Shown one piece after another: positions 14,824 through 23,604 of a stretch of DNA of 49,268 nucleotides. Both the position numbers and the translations under genes were made by a program. The notes beneath the pieces are model-generated. The model did not search any database, was not told the DNA's origin, and saw nothing but the letters and a program-made list of their open reading frames with translations. The DNA comes from Acidobacteriota bacterium. Lineage in GTDB: Bacteria; Acidobacteriota; Terriglobia; Bryobacterales; Bryobacteraceae. How positions within the stretch are numbered: position 1 is the stretch's first letter; every line of letters begins with the position of its first letter. The stretch lies in the NCBI GenBank assembly GCA_947470805.1, contig CANIVU010000062.1:1-49268 (forward strand), read 5' to 3'.

Positions 14824-15869
14824 TGAAACTCTCCATCCTCTTCCCCGCCCTCCTTGCTATGACTGCACATTCGAACGCCGCCCAATATGAGGCGCGCACG
14901 AGTTCCGAAGACGGCATCGGAACGCTGACGCTGCGCGACAACACCAACGACGTGACGGTATCGGTGGTACCGTCGATCGGCAACAACGCCTTCCGCATGC
15001 TGGTGAAAGGCAAAGACGTTTTCTGGTCGCCTTATCAGAAGCTGTCCGAGTTGAAGGCCAAGCCGACGTTGCTGGGCAATCCGTTTCTGGCGCCGTGGGC
15101 GAACCGGTTGGATCAGGCCGCGTTCTTCGCCAACGGGAAGAAGTACCTTCTGAATCCTGAGTTGAAGAACTACCGGCTGGACGGCAATCAACTGCCGATT
15201 CACGGGCTGGTGAATTTCAGTTCCCATTGGAAGATGATCGGCATTGGCGCCGACGATAAGAGCGCGTGGGTGACCAGCCGCCTGGAGTTCTTCCGGCTGC
15301 CGGAGTACATGGCGCAGTTCCCGTTCGCGCACACGATCGACATGACCTACCGGCTGTCGAACGGCGTCTTGGAAGTGGAAACCGAAGTGACCAACATGTC
15401 CTTCGAGAAGATGCCGCTGATCATCGGCTACCACCCGTATTTCCGGGTCTACGACGCGCCGCGGGCGGACTGGAAAGTGACGCTGCCGGCCAAGCTCCAC
15501 GTGACGTTGAACAGCAAGCTGACGCCGACCGGCGAGACGACTCCGAACCCTTATGGCGATCCGCACGTACTGGCGGCGACGCAGTTGGACGATGTGTTCA
15601 CAGGGCTGGTGCGCGATTCGAAAGGCCACGCCGAATTCTCCGTGCAGGGCAAGCAGCAGAAGGTTTCCGTGATCTATGGTGCGAAGTATCCGGTGGCGGT
15701 GGTGTATGCCCCGACCGGGCCGAACCGCGACTTCATCTGCTTTGAGCCGATGACGGGCATCACCAATTCGATGAATCTGGCCCACGAAGGCAAGTACAAA
15801 GAGTTGCAGTCCATTGCGCCAGGCGGCGTGTGGAAAGAAAGCTACTGGGTGAAAGCCACGGGGTTCTAA
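14823..15869 (+). CDS. aldose 1-epimerase (galactose mutarotase), exported
   Basis: 348 residues with a signal peptide (MKLSILFPALLAMTAHSNAA) and the beta-sandwich mutarotase fold: GNPFLAPWANRLDQ (substrate Asn-Arg), LPIHGLVNFSSHW (the first catalytic-site His), IIGYHPYFRV (second His) and FICFEPMTGITNSMN (general-base Glu). It interconverts alpha and beta anomers of aldoses such as galactose or glucose. The presence of a signal peptide suggests periplasmic action on sugars being taken up. Start GTG 14823 overlaps the preceding stop by one base; SDR follows after four bases. Confidence 0.87.
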   Translation: MKLSILFPALLAMTAHSNAAQYEARTSSEDGIGTLTLRDNTNDVTVSVVPSIGNNAFRMLVKGKDVFWSPYQKLSELKAKPTLLGNPFLAPWANRLDQAAFFANGKKYLLNPELKNYRLDGNQLPIHGLVNFSSHWKMIGIGADDKSAWVTSRLEFFRLPEYMAQFPFAHTIDMTYRLSNGVLEVETEVTNMSFEKMPLIIGYHPYFRVYDAPRADWKVTLPAKLHVTLNSKLTPTGETTPNPYGDPHVLAATQLDDVFTGLVRDSKGHAEFSVQGKQQKVSVIYGAKYPVAVVYAPTGPNRDFICFEPMTGITNSMNLAHEGKYKELQSIAPGGVWKESYWVKATGF

Positions 15870-15873
15870 CACG

Positions 15874-16788
15874 ATGCAGACAGCACTGGTGACCGGAGCA
15901 AGTACGGGCATTGGGCTGGCTACAGCGGTGCATTTGGCGCGGCATCGGTTTCACGTGTTCGCGGGCGTGCGGGATCCCGAAGGGGCCGTTGAACTGCACG
16001 CGGCGATCCGCGAAATGGCGCGGTCGGTGGATTGGGAAGACGGTTGCCGCCCAGTGACGGTGGTGTGGCTGGATGTGTGCGACGAGGCGTCGATTGCGGC
16101 GGCGGTGGCGGAGATTGGCCGCGTTGACGTCCTGGTGAACAACGCCGGGATCGGCGGCGGCGGGCAACCGGTGGAGACGGCCTCGATTGAGATCGGCAAG
16201 CGCGTGTTCGACACCAACTACTGGGGCGCGGTGCGGATGGTGCAGGCGGTGCTACCGGCGATGCGCGAGGCGCGGCAAGGGACCATCGTCAATATCACGT
16301 CGATGCTGGGTCTGTTCACGCTTGGCTCCGGTGCGCATTATGCGGCCAGCAAACATGCGCTGGAAGCGGCAAGCGAAGTGCTGGCGCAGGAGACGGCTCT
16401 ATTCGGCGTCCGGGTGGCGATGGTGGAACCAGGCGTGATCCTGACGCCGATATTCAGCAAGAAGATCGAGGCGGTTTGCGAGGACTCTCCGTACCACTTT
16501 TCGCGCCGCCGGCTGAAGGCGTTCTTTGAGGCACAGATGGGAAGCGGAACGTTGCCGACAGCGGTGGCCGAGACCGTGCTCCACGCCATTCGCACCGATG
16601 CGCCGCAACTGCGGTACCTGGTGGGACCGGACGCGGTGGCGCTGGCGGCGGGCCGGGCGGCGGTGAGCGACGAAGAGTGGATTGCCGACTTCGCCATTGC
16701 CGACGATGAAGCGTTCTTCGACCGCATGGCGCAGCGCTTCGGCCTGGACCTGTGGCGGAAGCCGGCAACGCCGGAAACGGAAGCGTAG
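15874..16788 (+). CDS. short-chain dehydrogenase/reductase
   Basis: 304 residues of the classical SDR family. The Rossmann motif TGASTGIG is at residues 7-14 and NNAG at 89-92; Ser143 (ITSML), Tyr156 and Lys160 (HYAASK) form the catalytic site. An insertion (about residues 44-63, EEMARSVDWEDG-like acidic stretch) precedes VVWLDVCD. The absence of Asp at the end of beta-2 (GVRDPEG has Arg before Asp) suggests NADP use, but this is only a guess. The C-terminal extension LRYLVGPDAVALA resembles SDRs acting on lipids or steroids. It is the last gene of the plus-strand group and is followed by a strong hairpin. Confidence 0.85.
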   Translation: MQTALVTGASTGIGLATAVHLARHRFHVFAGVRDPEGAVELHAAIREMARSVDWEDGCRPVTVVWLDVCDEASIAAAVAEIGRVDVLVNNAGIGGGGQPVETASIEIGKRVFDTNYWGAVRMVQAVLPAMREARQGTIVNITSMLGLFTLGSGAHYAASKHALEAASEVLAQETALFGVRVAMVEPGVILTPIFSKKIEAVCEDSPYHFSRRRLKAFFEAQMGSGTLPTAVAETVLHAIRTDAPQLRYLVGPDAVALAAGRAAVSDEEWIADFAIADDEAFFDRMAQRFGLDLWRKPATPETEA

Positions 16789-16795
16789 AAACGGA

Positions 16796-16830
16796 AACGG
16801 GGAACGCTCCTGGTAAGAGCGTTCCCCGTT
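16796..16830. terminator. bidirectional hairpin between convergent genes
   Basis: AACGGGGAACGCTC (16796-16809) pairs perfectly with GAGCGTTCCCCGTT (16817-16830) over 14 bp around a 7-base loop. It sits between the SDR stop and the convergent skp gene. There is no strong T run, so termination may need Rho or rely on stem strength. Confidence 0.7.
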
Positions 16831-16855
16831 GGTCTTGCGGGTGGACCGGAAGTGT

Positions 16856-17461
16856 TTACTTGACGCCGGCGGGCTTGGGAGCGGTGGGCTTCGGCGCGGC
16901 CGGTTTCACGGCGGCGGGCGGCGGCACAGCGTTGGAGGCCGGGGCGTTTTTGTCGTAAGTCTCAACCACCTGACGGGTAATGTCGACGGCGGTGGAGGCG
17001 TACAGGATGGGGCTGGATTGGGCGCTGACGTCGATGACAACGGCGTAGGCATTGTCGGTGGCGTATTTGTCGATCACCGCCATCACCTTCCCACCGATCT
17101 CCTGGAAGAGCTTCTGCTGTTCCTGATCGAGCTCGGCCGAGGCGTCTTCGCCGTCGCGCTGCAGGGCCTTCTGCTTGACGTCGATGTCGCGCATCAGCTT
17201 GTTCTTCTGCTCTTCACTGGCGGTGTTGGAGCTGGCGCGGAGCTGCTGCTGGAGGGCCTGGATTTCACCCTGGCGCTTTTCAATTTCCTGCCGCTTGGGC
17301 ATGAACTTGGTTTCCAGTTCCTTGGCAGCTTTCTGTCCATCGCGCGTGCCGATGATGGCATTCTGCAGGTGGATGATCGCGATCTTGTTGGGGGCCTGCG
17401 CTGGCAGGCTGAGGGCGGCGCCAGCGAGCATAGCGGGCAGCCAGAGCATCATTCGGTTCAC
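16856..17461 (-). CDS. OmpH/Skp-family periplasmic chaperone
   Basis: 201 residues: a signal peptide ending near PAQA, the family opening NKIAIIHLQNAI, then a long coiled coil (about residues 45-125, ETKFMPKRQEIEKRQGEIQA and on) and the closing strand YAVVIDVSAQSSPILYA. The C-terminus is an added Pro/Ala/Lys-rich tail (from about 180). Skp trimers hold unfolded outer-membrane proteins on the way to BamA, whose gene lies just upstream on this strand. GTG 17461 is supported by CAGGAG nine bases before it. A TACAAT hexamer on the minus strand at 17492-17497 may be its own -10. Confidence 0.87.
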   Translation of the reverse strand: MNRMMLWLPAMLAGAALSLPAQAPNKIAIIHLQNAIIGTRDGQKAAKELETKFMPKRQEIEKRQGEIQALQQQLRASSNTASEEQKNKLMRDIDVKQKALQRDGEDASAELDQEQQKLFQEIGGKVMAVIDKYATDNAYAVVIDVSAQSSPILYASTAVDITRQVVETYDKNAPASNAVPPPAAVKPAAPKPTAPKPAGVK

Positions 17462-17543
17462 GTTGGAAGACTCCTGAAAGGCGGTGCAAGTATTGTACTA
17501 AAGTTACCGGGAACGACAGGCGAGAGACGAAAGCCCCAAGCGC

Positions 17544-20522
17544 CTAGAACGTGCGGCTGATGGTGAAACGGAACGTTTTCCGCTGTTCGAAGAACGGCGT
17601 CGCACGGCCCCAGGTGGCGACCGAGTTGATGAACGTCGCCTGATTGGGGAACGAGGAGCGATCCAGAACGACCGGCGGCTGCAGGTACTGCTGCACGATC
17701 GTGGGGTTGTAGGCCCAGTAGAAGCGGAACGGGGCGTTGACGACCGGCATCATGATCTGCATTTCGAGGCCGGTGGAGGTGCGGAGTTTTTCCGTACCGG
17801 GGGCGACGAGAATGCGGCGATCAAAGCCAGCCGAAGGATGATTGAAGTTGAGCTCATCGACGCGCTCGGTGTTCATTTTGAGGGCCTTGCGGAGGCTGAT
17901 CTTGTTCAGACCGGCGTCGAAGAAGGCGGCCAGGGTGACCGGGCCAAAGATCGGAATACGGTATTCGAAGTTGGCGATACCCTGGGTGTCACCACCGGGG
18001 AAGATGAGCTGATAGATCGGCACGCCCTTGGTGACGGGCGAGTAGGTGTAGGTACCATCGGCCTGCAGGGTGCGCTGCGAACGGGCGGAGCCGTCGTCAT
18101 TCAGCACCGGGATGGCCGATTCGGAAGCGATGTAGGCCATCGGGCTGACGCCCCAGATCTGGAAGCCGCGGACGTCGTTTTCACCGCCCATGTAGACGCG
18201 GTTGAACGGAGGCGCCGTTTTGCCGCCGTAACCGGCGACGAGGCGGCCCATCAGACGGTAGCCGATGACGTGGCCCTTCTTCAGACCGGCGCGGAACAGC
18301 GTATGGCTGATGGTCGGCTCGATCATATTCACGTTGCCGCCGAGGAAGCTGCCGGCGAAGGTGGTGGAGAAGAAGAGGCTCTTGCCACGGCTGGGCGTGA
18401 TCGGGTGATCGACCGTGTTGTATTGGAACGACGGAACGATCTTGCTGGTGCGAATGCCGGTCAGCTGGTTCGGACCACCGATGCCCTGGAAGTTGACGTA
18501 GTTGAAGTACTGGCTGGCCGAGTCGGTCAAGGTTTGAATCTTGGAGACGTCGTAGCCATAGCTCATGGTCCAGCGAGCGAAGGTACGGCGCAGCTGTGAC
18601 GAGGCGAACACGGTGAACCCGCGTCCGTTGGAGACGTAGTTCAACAGGTTGTTCGTTCCCAGCGACTGGTAGAGCGGGATGAGGTTGCGGCCGCTCAACA
18701 GCGACACTTCGCGAGCCTGATCGTAGTTGTACCGCTGCATGTAGACGGTGAAGCCGGTCTGAATGGGACGGTCGAACAGGTACGGTTCGGTGAAGCTGAA
18801 GGTAACGTCGCGGATACGGTCGCCGATTTGGCTGTTGATGCCAAGCGTTTCGCCGAGGCCGAGGAAGTTGTTGGTAGAGTAGCCGAAAGCCACGAAGCTG
18901 CCGGCGATACCGCTGACGCCGCCGGAGAGCTGCACGGAGTTCTTTCCGCGTTCCTTTACCTTAAGGGTAATGTCGACGGTGTTGGTCCGGGTGTCGCGCT
19001 TGATTTCGGCCGACTCGCCTTCCTTCAATGCTTCGAAGTAGCCCAACTGATTCAGGCGCAGAACGCTGAGTTCCCACAAGCGAGTGGAGAACATATCGCC
19101 TTCGTCGACGAGCAGTTCACGGCGGATGACCTTATCGCGCGTGGTGGTGTTCCCGGAGAAGTCGATGCGGCGAACGAAGAACTGCTTGCCTTCGTCGACG
19201 TTCAGCGTGAAGTCCACTTTGTCGGACCCGGTGACCGGGTTGATGTCCGGTTCGGGCACCATGTCGATGTAGCCGAATTCGCCGTACAGCTTGCGGATCT
19301 GTTCCAGGCCCTTGCGGAGCTTGGCGGTGGAGAACGTATCGCCCACTTTCATCTGGAAGATGTTGGCCAGGATGCTTTCCGGCGTACGGAAGAGCTTCAT
19401 GCCAACGGCGTTGAGCGTCTGCAGTTTATACAGCCGGCTCTCTTCCATGTTGATCGTGAGGTCCGCCTTCTTGCCGGGTTTGTTCGGCTTGAAGATCGGG
19501 ATCTTGAGACCGCTGCCACCGGTGTCGCGGATGACAACCTTGTGTTCACCGGCGCGGGTGGTGAAGTAGCCCTTTTCCTGATAGAAGCTCTGGACACGCT
19601 GTTTGTCCTCTTCGAGCTTCGAGGAATCGTAGGTCTTGGCGAAGAGATTTTCCAGGAAGATGGAACGGGGGACCCCGATGGGGTGCAGGTTCTTCATGGC
19701 GCGAATGACGACGCGATCGCTGAAGATCTTGTTGCCCTCGATTTTGATGTCGCCCATCTTCACCTTGGGGCCTTCGGTGACTTTGAAGACCACTTCCATG
19801 GTCGAAGGAGGAATCTGCCGGAGTTCCGGTTCGACAGTCGCATACTGGCGGCCGCGTTCGGCGAGGAACTCTTTCAGCGCGATGGCGGCACGCTGCACCT
19901 TATTCGGATCGTACTGCGATTCGACGGTCAGACCGACGCGGCGCTCTTTAAAACGATCGAGAATTTCAGAAACAGTAACCGACTTGGCGCCTTCGTACTT
20001 GATGGAACGGACAATGCGGCGTTCGACAACGACAAAGCGAAGAATGTAGCCGGTGCGCCCGGCTTCGCGTTCGAGCGAAATATCGTCGAACCGGCCAGTG
20101 TTCCACAGCGACATAAAGTCGCGGTGGAGGGTTTCCTCGTCGAGTCGATCGCCCTTCTTGGTGAGGATCATCGCGCGCAACGTGTCTTGTGGGACGCGGC
20201 GCGCACCGCGAAATTCCACAGTCTCTACAACATCATCCACCTGTCCGGCAGGCGCGGCCGATTCCGGTTTCGACGGATCGACGGCCGGCTTGGGAGCCTC
20301 CAATTGCGGCGCACCTGGCTTGGCCGGGGCCGCTTGCGGGGCCTCCGGTTTAGCGGGCGAAGCCGATTGCGGAACCGTTTCAAACGGGTTCGCGTTACCG
20401 GGCTTTGCGGGCGCTGGTTTGGGAGGAGTAGTCGGTGGTTGCTGGCAATAGAGTGAACCTGCTCCGAGACAGACACACAATACTGTCAGAAGTTGCAGGC
20501 TTCCGAGCCCGGCATGCTTCAT
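17544..20522 (-). CDS. bamA: outer-membrane protein assembly factor BamA
   Basis: 992 residues. A signal peptide (about 1-27) is followed by an unusual Pro/Ala/Lys-rich linker of about 65 residues, then five POTRA domains (first VETVEFRGARRVPQDTL; then IRSIKYEGAKSV-like VRSIKYEGAKSVTVSEIL; MGDIKIEGNKIFSDRVV; the linker domain; VRRIDFSGNTTTRDKVIRRE) and the Omp85 barrel. The barrel contains the conserved lock VRGF (NDVRGFQIWG) and ends with RFTISRTF, a C-terminal Phe beta-signal. BamA inserts outer-membrane proteins. ATG 20522 has AAAGGA upstream; a longer in-frame reading adds 54 residues of no signal-peptide character and is rejected. Upstream of skp in a typical bamA-skp order. Confidence 0.95.
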   Translation of the reverse strand: MKHAGLGSLQLLTVLCVCLGAGSLYCQQPPTTPPKPAPAKPGNANPFETVPQSASPAKPEAPQAAPAKPGAPQLEAPKPAVDPSKPESAAPAGQVDDVVETVEFRGARRVPQDTLRAMILTKKGDRLDEETLHRDFMSLWNTGRFDDISLEREAGRTGYILRFVVVERRIVRSIKYEGAKSVTVSEILDRFKERRVGLTVESQYDPNKVQRAAIALKEFLAERGRQYATVEPELRQIPPSTMEVVFKVTEGPKVKMGDIKIEGNKIFSDRVVIRAMKNLHPIGVPRSIFLENLFAKTYDSSKLEEDKQRVQSFYQEKGYFTTRAGEHKVVIRDTGGSGLKIPIFKPNKPGKKADLTINMEESRLYKLQTLNAVGMKLFRTPESILANIFQMKVGDTFSTAKLRKGLEQIRKLYGEFGYIDMVPEPDINPVTGSDKVDFTLNVDEGKQFFVRRIDFSGNTTTRDKVIRRELLVDEGDMFSTRLWELSVLRLNQLGYFEALKEGESAEIKRDTRTNTVDITLKVKERGKNSVQLSGGVSGIAGSFVAFGYSTNNFLGLGETLGINSQIGDRIRDVTFSFTEPYLFDRPIQTGFTVYMQRYNYDQAREVSLLSGRNLIPLYQSLGTNNLLNYVSNGRGFTVFASSQLRRTFARWTMSYGYDVSKIQTLTDSASQYFNYVNFQGIGGPNQLTGIRTSKIVPSFQYNTVDHPITPSRGKSLFFSTTFAGSFLGGNVNMIEPTISHTLFRAGLKKGHVIGYRLMGRLVAGYGGKTAPPFNRVYMGGENDVRGFQIWGVSPMAYIASESAIPVLNDDGSARSQRTLQADGTYTYSPVTKGVPIYQLIFPGGDTQGIANFEYRIPIFGPVTLAAFFDAGLNKISLRKALKMNTERVDELNFNHPSAGFDRRILVAPGTEKLRTSTGLEMQIMMPVVNAPFRFYWAYNPTIVQQYLQPPVVLDRSSFPNQATFINSVATWGRATPFFEQRKTFRFTISRTF

Positions 20523-20671
20523 TAAGCGGTAGATCCTTTCCACTCTGCGACTCTTTGGTGACGCGCCAACTCCGTCCCCGGTTTCCACACAGGTGAGCAG
20601 AGTCCGACGAATCGGCACACAAACTACACAGTTTACCTGATCCGGGGGAACGGGTTCAAACTTCCCAATTG

Positions 20672-21295
20672 TTACGTTTCCCAAATCAATCCAATTTCAC
20701 GGGCCCGATGGGCCGTTCTGCTGATGGCGGCGCCGAATAAAAAGTAGGCCAGAGCGGTGGCCGGCAACGGGGTAATTCGGCTCACAACCGGCGCAACTGC
20801 TGGCCAAAACGCATGCATCAGGAACAAATAGAGGCCTGCGGCGGCGCCAAAGGAGCACAGCAAGTGCAGCCAGTAGTTCGAAATTCGGCCGGCGACGAGC
20901 GCCCACACCGCCCCGGCGGTGCCGTGTAAAAAGAAATGCATGGAGGCACCGGCAAGGGTGGCGACGCCGAATCCCATCGAAAAAACCCGGTTGTGGTAGA
21001 CGCCGGCTCCCCAAAGATTCAACATCGCCCACCAGTACTGACGCTCCCAAATGGAGTCCATCGCGAACCAGCCGATCATGAGAATGGCGCCGAGGATGCC
21101 GCTTTCGAGCCCGGCCAACAGACTGGCGACCGCGCCCGGCGGCGGGAGCGGCGGTGGAGGCGCGACGTAGACAGGCGGGGGCGCAGGGGGGACGAAAGGG
21201 TTGTCGTCACCAATTTCGGCGTGAAACACGCGGGGAGGAGGCTCCGGCGGGGACGCTTCCGATTCGATTTCGCGGGGGTTAGGATCCGCTTCCAT
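20672..21295 (-). CDS. hypothetical membrane protein with proline-rich N-terminus
   Basis: 207 residues. The first 55 are acidic and then proline-rich (PFVPPAPPPVYVAPPPPLPP), followed by four hydrophobic helices (VASLLAGLESGILGAILMIG; VFSMGFGVATLAGASMHFFL; LHLLCSFGAAAGLYLFLM; PLPATALAYFLFGAAI). Probably an inner-membrane protein with a cytoplasmic disordered tail. I do not recognise the family. Start ATG 21295 is 39 bases from the divergent ketosynthase start. It may be cotranscribed with bamA (149-base gap). Confidence 0.65.
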   Translation of the reverse strand: MEADPNPREIESEASPPEPPPRVFHAEIGDDNPFVPPAPPPVYVAPPPPLPPPGAVASLLAGLESGILGAILMIGWFAMDSIWERQYWWAMLNLWGAGVYHNRVFSMGFGVATLAGASMHFFLHGTAGAVWALVAGRISNYWLHLLCSFGAAAGLYLFLMHAFWPAVAPVVSRITPLPATALAYFLFGAAISRTAHRAREIGLIWET

Positions 21296-21319
21296 GAAAA
21301 TTCTTACGGGAAAAAGGCC

Positions 21320-21325
21320 TATACT
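21320..21325 (+). promoter_or_regulatory. candidate -10 element of the ketosynthase gene
   Basis: TATACT ends nine bases before ATG 21335, with no Shine-Dalgarno sequence in between and no good -35 upstream. It would give a leaderless or nearly leaderless transcript. Confidence 0.4.
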
Positions 21326-21334
21326 AGCACATTC

Positions 21335-22609
21335 ATGGGTATATACCGTTCGGGCGCGCCGGTAAGGCGGGTGGTTGTCACCGGGATTGGAGCGATGAGC
21401 CCGAATGGGATCGGCAGGGAGGCCTTTTGGGCGAACTCGCTGGCCGGGCGGAGCGGTGTGGGCGCCATCAGCCAGTTCGATACATCGGGCCTGCAGGTGC
21501 GCATTGCGGGCGAGGTGACGGGGTTCGATGAGTCGGCCTGGGTGGATGCGAAGGAACGGCCGCATGTGGGCCGGGTGACGCCGTTGGCGCGGGCGGCGGC
21601 AGCCGAGGCGTTGGCGGACGCAGGGATTGAGCCACGGGGCATGAGCCGCGAGGGGTTGCGGGAGATCGGGGTGATTCTGGGATCCGGGGGCGGCAGCCAG
21701 GCGTTCACCGAGGAGCAGTACAGGCTGTTTCACACCGGGCAGTTGAAACATTGCAGCGTCTACGTGATTCCCACTTCGACGATCGGCACGCTGGCGAGCG
21801 AAGTTTCCATGTATTTCGGTTTGCGCGGGTTTTCGCATATCGTTTCGACCGGGTGCACGTCGTCGACCGATGCGATGGGCTATGCGATGCGGATGATCCA
21901 GTCGGGGATGATTGACTGCGTGGTGGCCGGGGGGGCCGACGCGCCGCTTGCGCCATTGATTGTCCGCGGGTTCCAGTTGATGCGCATCATGACGCAGCGT
22001 TGGAACGCCGAGCCGGAACGCGGCTCGCGGCCGTTTTCGAAAGACCGGGATGGGTTCGTGCTGGCCGAGGGGGCGTGGTTTTTCGTGTTGGAGGAGCGGG
22101 AGCGGGCGTTTGCGCGGGGGGCGCGGATTTATGGGGAGTTGGCCGGGTATGGCTCGACGTGCGAGGCCTACCACCGGGTGCGACTGGAGGAGTGCGGGGA
22201 GGAGCCGGCGCGGTCGATTGGGATGGCGCTGGAGGAGGCGGGCATTGCTCCGGAAGCCGTAGGGTACCTGCAGTATCACGGGACGTCGACGGAGTTGAAT
22301 GACCGCATTGAGACGGCGGCCATCAAGCTGGCGTTTGGGTCGCACGCAGCCCGGCTGCCTGGGAGTGCCCTGAAGAGCCTGCTGGGGCATCCGCAAGGGG
22401 CGTGCGGGGCTGCCGGGGTGGCGGCGATCCTGCTGGCCATGCGAGACGGGGTGGTGCACCCGACAATTAACCTGGAGGAGGCCGACCCGTTATGCGACCT
22501 GGACTATGTCCCTAAAACAGCGAGGCCACTGCAGTTTGAGTATGCAGTGGCCAACTGTATTGCTTTCGGGAGCAAGAACGCCGCGCTGGTGGTGCGGCGT
22601 CCGGAGTAG
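21335..22609 (+). CDS. beta-ketoacyl-ACP synthase (FabF/KAS II-like)
   Basis: 424 residues of the thiolase-fold condensing-enzyme family. Catalytic Cys174 is in the unusual nucleophile elbow STGCTSSTDA, His315 in QYHGTSTELND, and His352 in KSLLGHPQGACGAAG. The N-terminal VVVTGIGAMSPNG and SRPFSKDRDGFVLAEGA are family signatures. It condenses malonyl-ACP with acyl-ACP. It stands alone, with no acyl carrier protein or other fatty-acid gene beside it, so it may serve a specialised lipid or polyene rather than the housekeeping pathway. Its stop is directly adjacent to the stop of the convergent tyrosine kinase gene. Confidence 0.87.
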   Translation: MGIYRSGAPVRRVVVTGIGAMSPNGIGREAFWANSLAGRSGVGAISQFDTSGLQVRIAGEVTGFDESAWVDAKERPHVGRVTPLARAAAAEALADAGIEPRGMSREGLREIGVILGSGGGSQAFTEEQYRLFHTGQLKHCSVYVIPTSTIGTLASEVSMYFGLRGFSHIVSTGCTSSTDAMGYAMRMIQSGMIDCVVAGGADAPLAPLIVRGFQLMRIMTQRWNAEPERGSRPFSKDRDGFVLAEGAWFFVLEERERAFARGARIYGELAGYGSTCEAYHRVRLEECGEEPARSIGMALEEAGIAPEAVGYLQYHGTSTELNDRIETAAIKLAFGSHAARLPGSALKSLLGHPQGACGAAGVAAILLAMRDGVVHPTINLEEADPLCDLDYVPKTARPLQFEYAVANCIAFGSKNAALVVRRPE

Positions 22610-23572
22610 CTACTCCTGCTTGTTTTCCGCTTCGGCTGCCGCTTCGGCCTGCAGTTCTTCGGCGCGGGCGTTTTCGGCCGCGTAGTAGTAGGAGTGATAG
22701 TAGGTGTACTTGGAGTAGAGTTCCCCGCGGCGGGCGCCGTTGACGCTGATGCCGAGTACGTTGTTTTCGCAGAGTGACTGCATGGCGCGCGTCACCGAAT
22801 CGATGGTGGTGGTACCGATGCGCACGACGAGAATGGTGCCGTGGCAGAGGGTGGAGAGCAGACTGGCGTCGGCGGCGAATAGCAGGGGCGGCGTGTCGAG
22901 AATGACCCAGTTGAAAACCGTGGGGAGAATATTGAAGAGGTTGTTCACTTCCTGCAGGTTGAGCAGTTCCAGCGGGTTGAGTACGGCCTCGCCGGCGGGC
23001 ATGATGTAGAGGTTCGTGCCGGCGACTTTCTTGATGATCTGGTGCAACTCCGCCTTGCCCATCAAATAGTCGGTGATGCCGGGACTCCGATCGACCTGGA
23101 ACATCGAGTGGACGATCGGACGGCGGAAATCGAAGTCAGCCAGGAGTGTCAGGTTCCCGGACAGCTGCGCTTCGGCCAGCGCCAGATTCACCGCGGTGAA
23201 GGACTTACCCTCTGCCGGCGACGGCGAGGTGACGACTACATTGTGAATCGGGCTAAGGCTTTGGAGATGGTTGAGACGGGTGCGCAGCGAACGGAACTCT
23301 TCGGCCGGCGCCTCACTGGGACGGGTGGCGTCCAAAAGGTGAGCATCGGCGAGAGGCTGGAACGGAACTTCCTGGACGCGTGCCAGGACATCTTGCATGT
23401 TGATGCCAGCCGGCGCCATCGCAGCACCACGGGCATACGCCGGAGGCTGGCCCTGCGGAGGAGGCGGAACATAACCGCGCAGACCGGATGAAGTCGAACT
23501 GCCCGGGGGCGGGACGGGGGCAAGGACACCTGCCTGCTCTGCCCGGCGCAACGCTTCGTGAACTTTACTCAT
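22610..23572 (-). CDS. BY-type tyrosine kinase / exopolysaccharide ATPase (CpsD/Wzc C-domain-like)
   Basis: 320 residues. The opening MSKVHEALRRAEQAG is the usual start of these proteins. Walker A is SPSPAEGKSF (116-125), Walker A' is LLADFD (143-148) and Walker B is ILDTPP (224-229). Near the C-terminus Tyr286, 289, 291, 292, 295, 296 and 297 form the autophosphorylated tyrosine cluster. Such kinases act in trans on a membrane activator, here the Wzz-like protein encoded just upstream, to control polysaccharide chain length and export. The N-terminal 60 residues are Pro/Gly-rich. TGAGG precedes the ATG by nine bases. Last gene of the three-gene cassette. Confidence 0.9.
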   Translation of the reverse strand: MSKVHEALRRAEQAGVLAPVPPPGSSTSSGLRGYVPPPPQGQPPAYARGAAMAPAGINMQDVLARVQEVPFQPLADAHLLDATRPSEAPAEEFRSLRTRLNHLQSLSPIHNVVVTSPSPAEGKSFTAVNLALAEAQLSGNLTLLADFDFRRPIVHSMFQVDRSPGITDYLMGKAELHQIIKKVAGTNLYIMPAGEAVLNPLELLNLQEVNNLFNILPTVFNWVILDTPPLLFAADASLLSTLCHGTILVVRIGTTTIDSVTRAMQSLCENNVLGISVNGARRGELYSKYTYYHSYYYAAENARAEELQAEAAAEAENKQE

Positions 23573-23604
23573 GGATCTGGACCTCAGACAAACGAATCGA
23601 CATT

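Noticed and set aside
16789-16795. Repeat of ACGGAAAC around the SDR stop
   Set aside because: Short and low-complexity (GGAAACGGAAGCG); part of the run-up to the hairpin, no separate feature.
20672-22459. Minus-strand reading extending the membrane protein through the ketosynthase
   Set aside because: The part above 21295 is Arg/His/Pro-rich antisense; the real start is ATG 21295.
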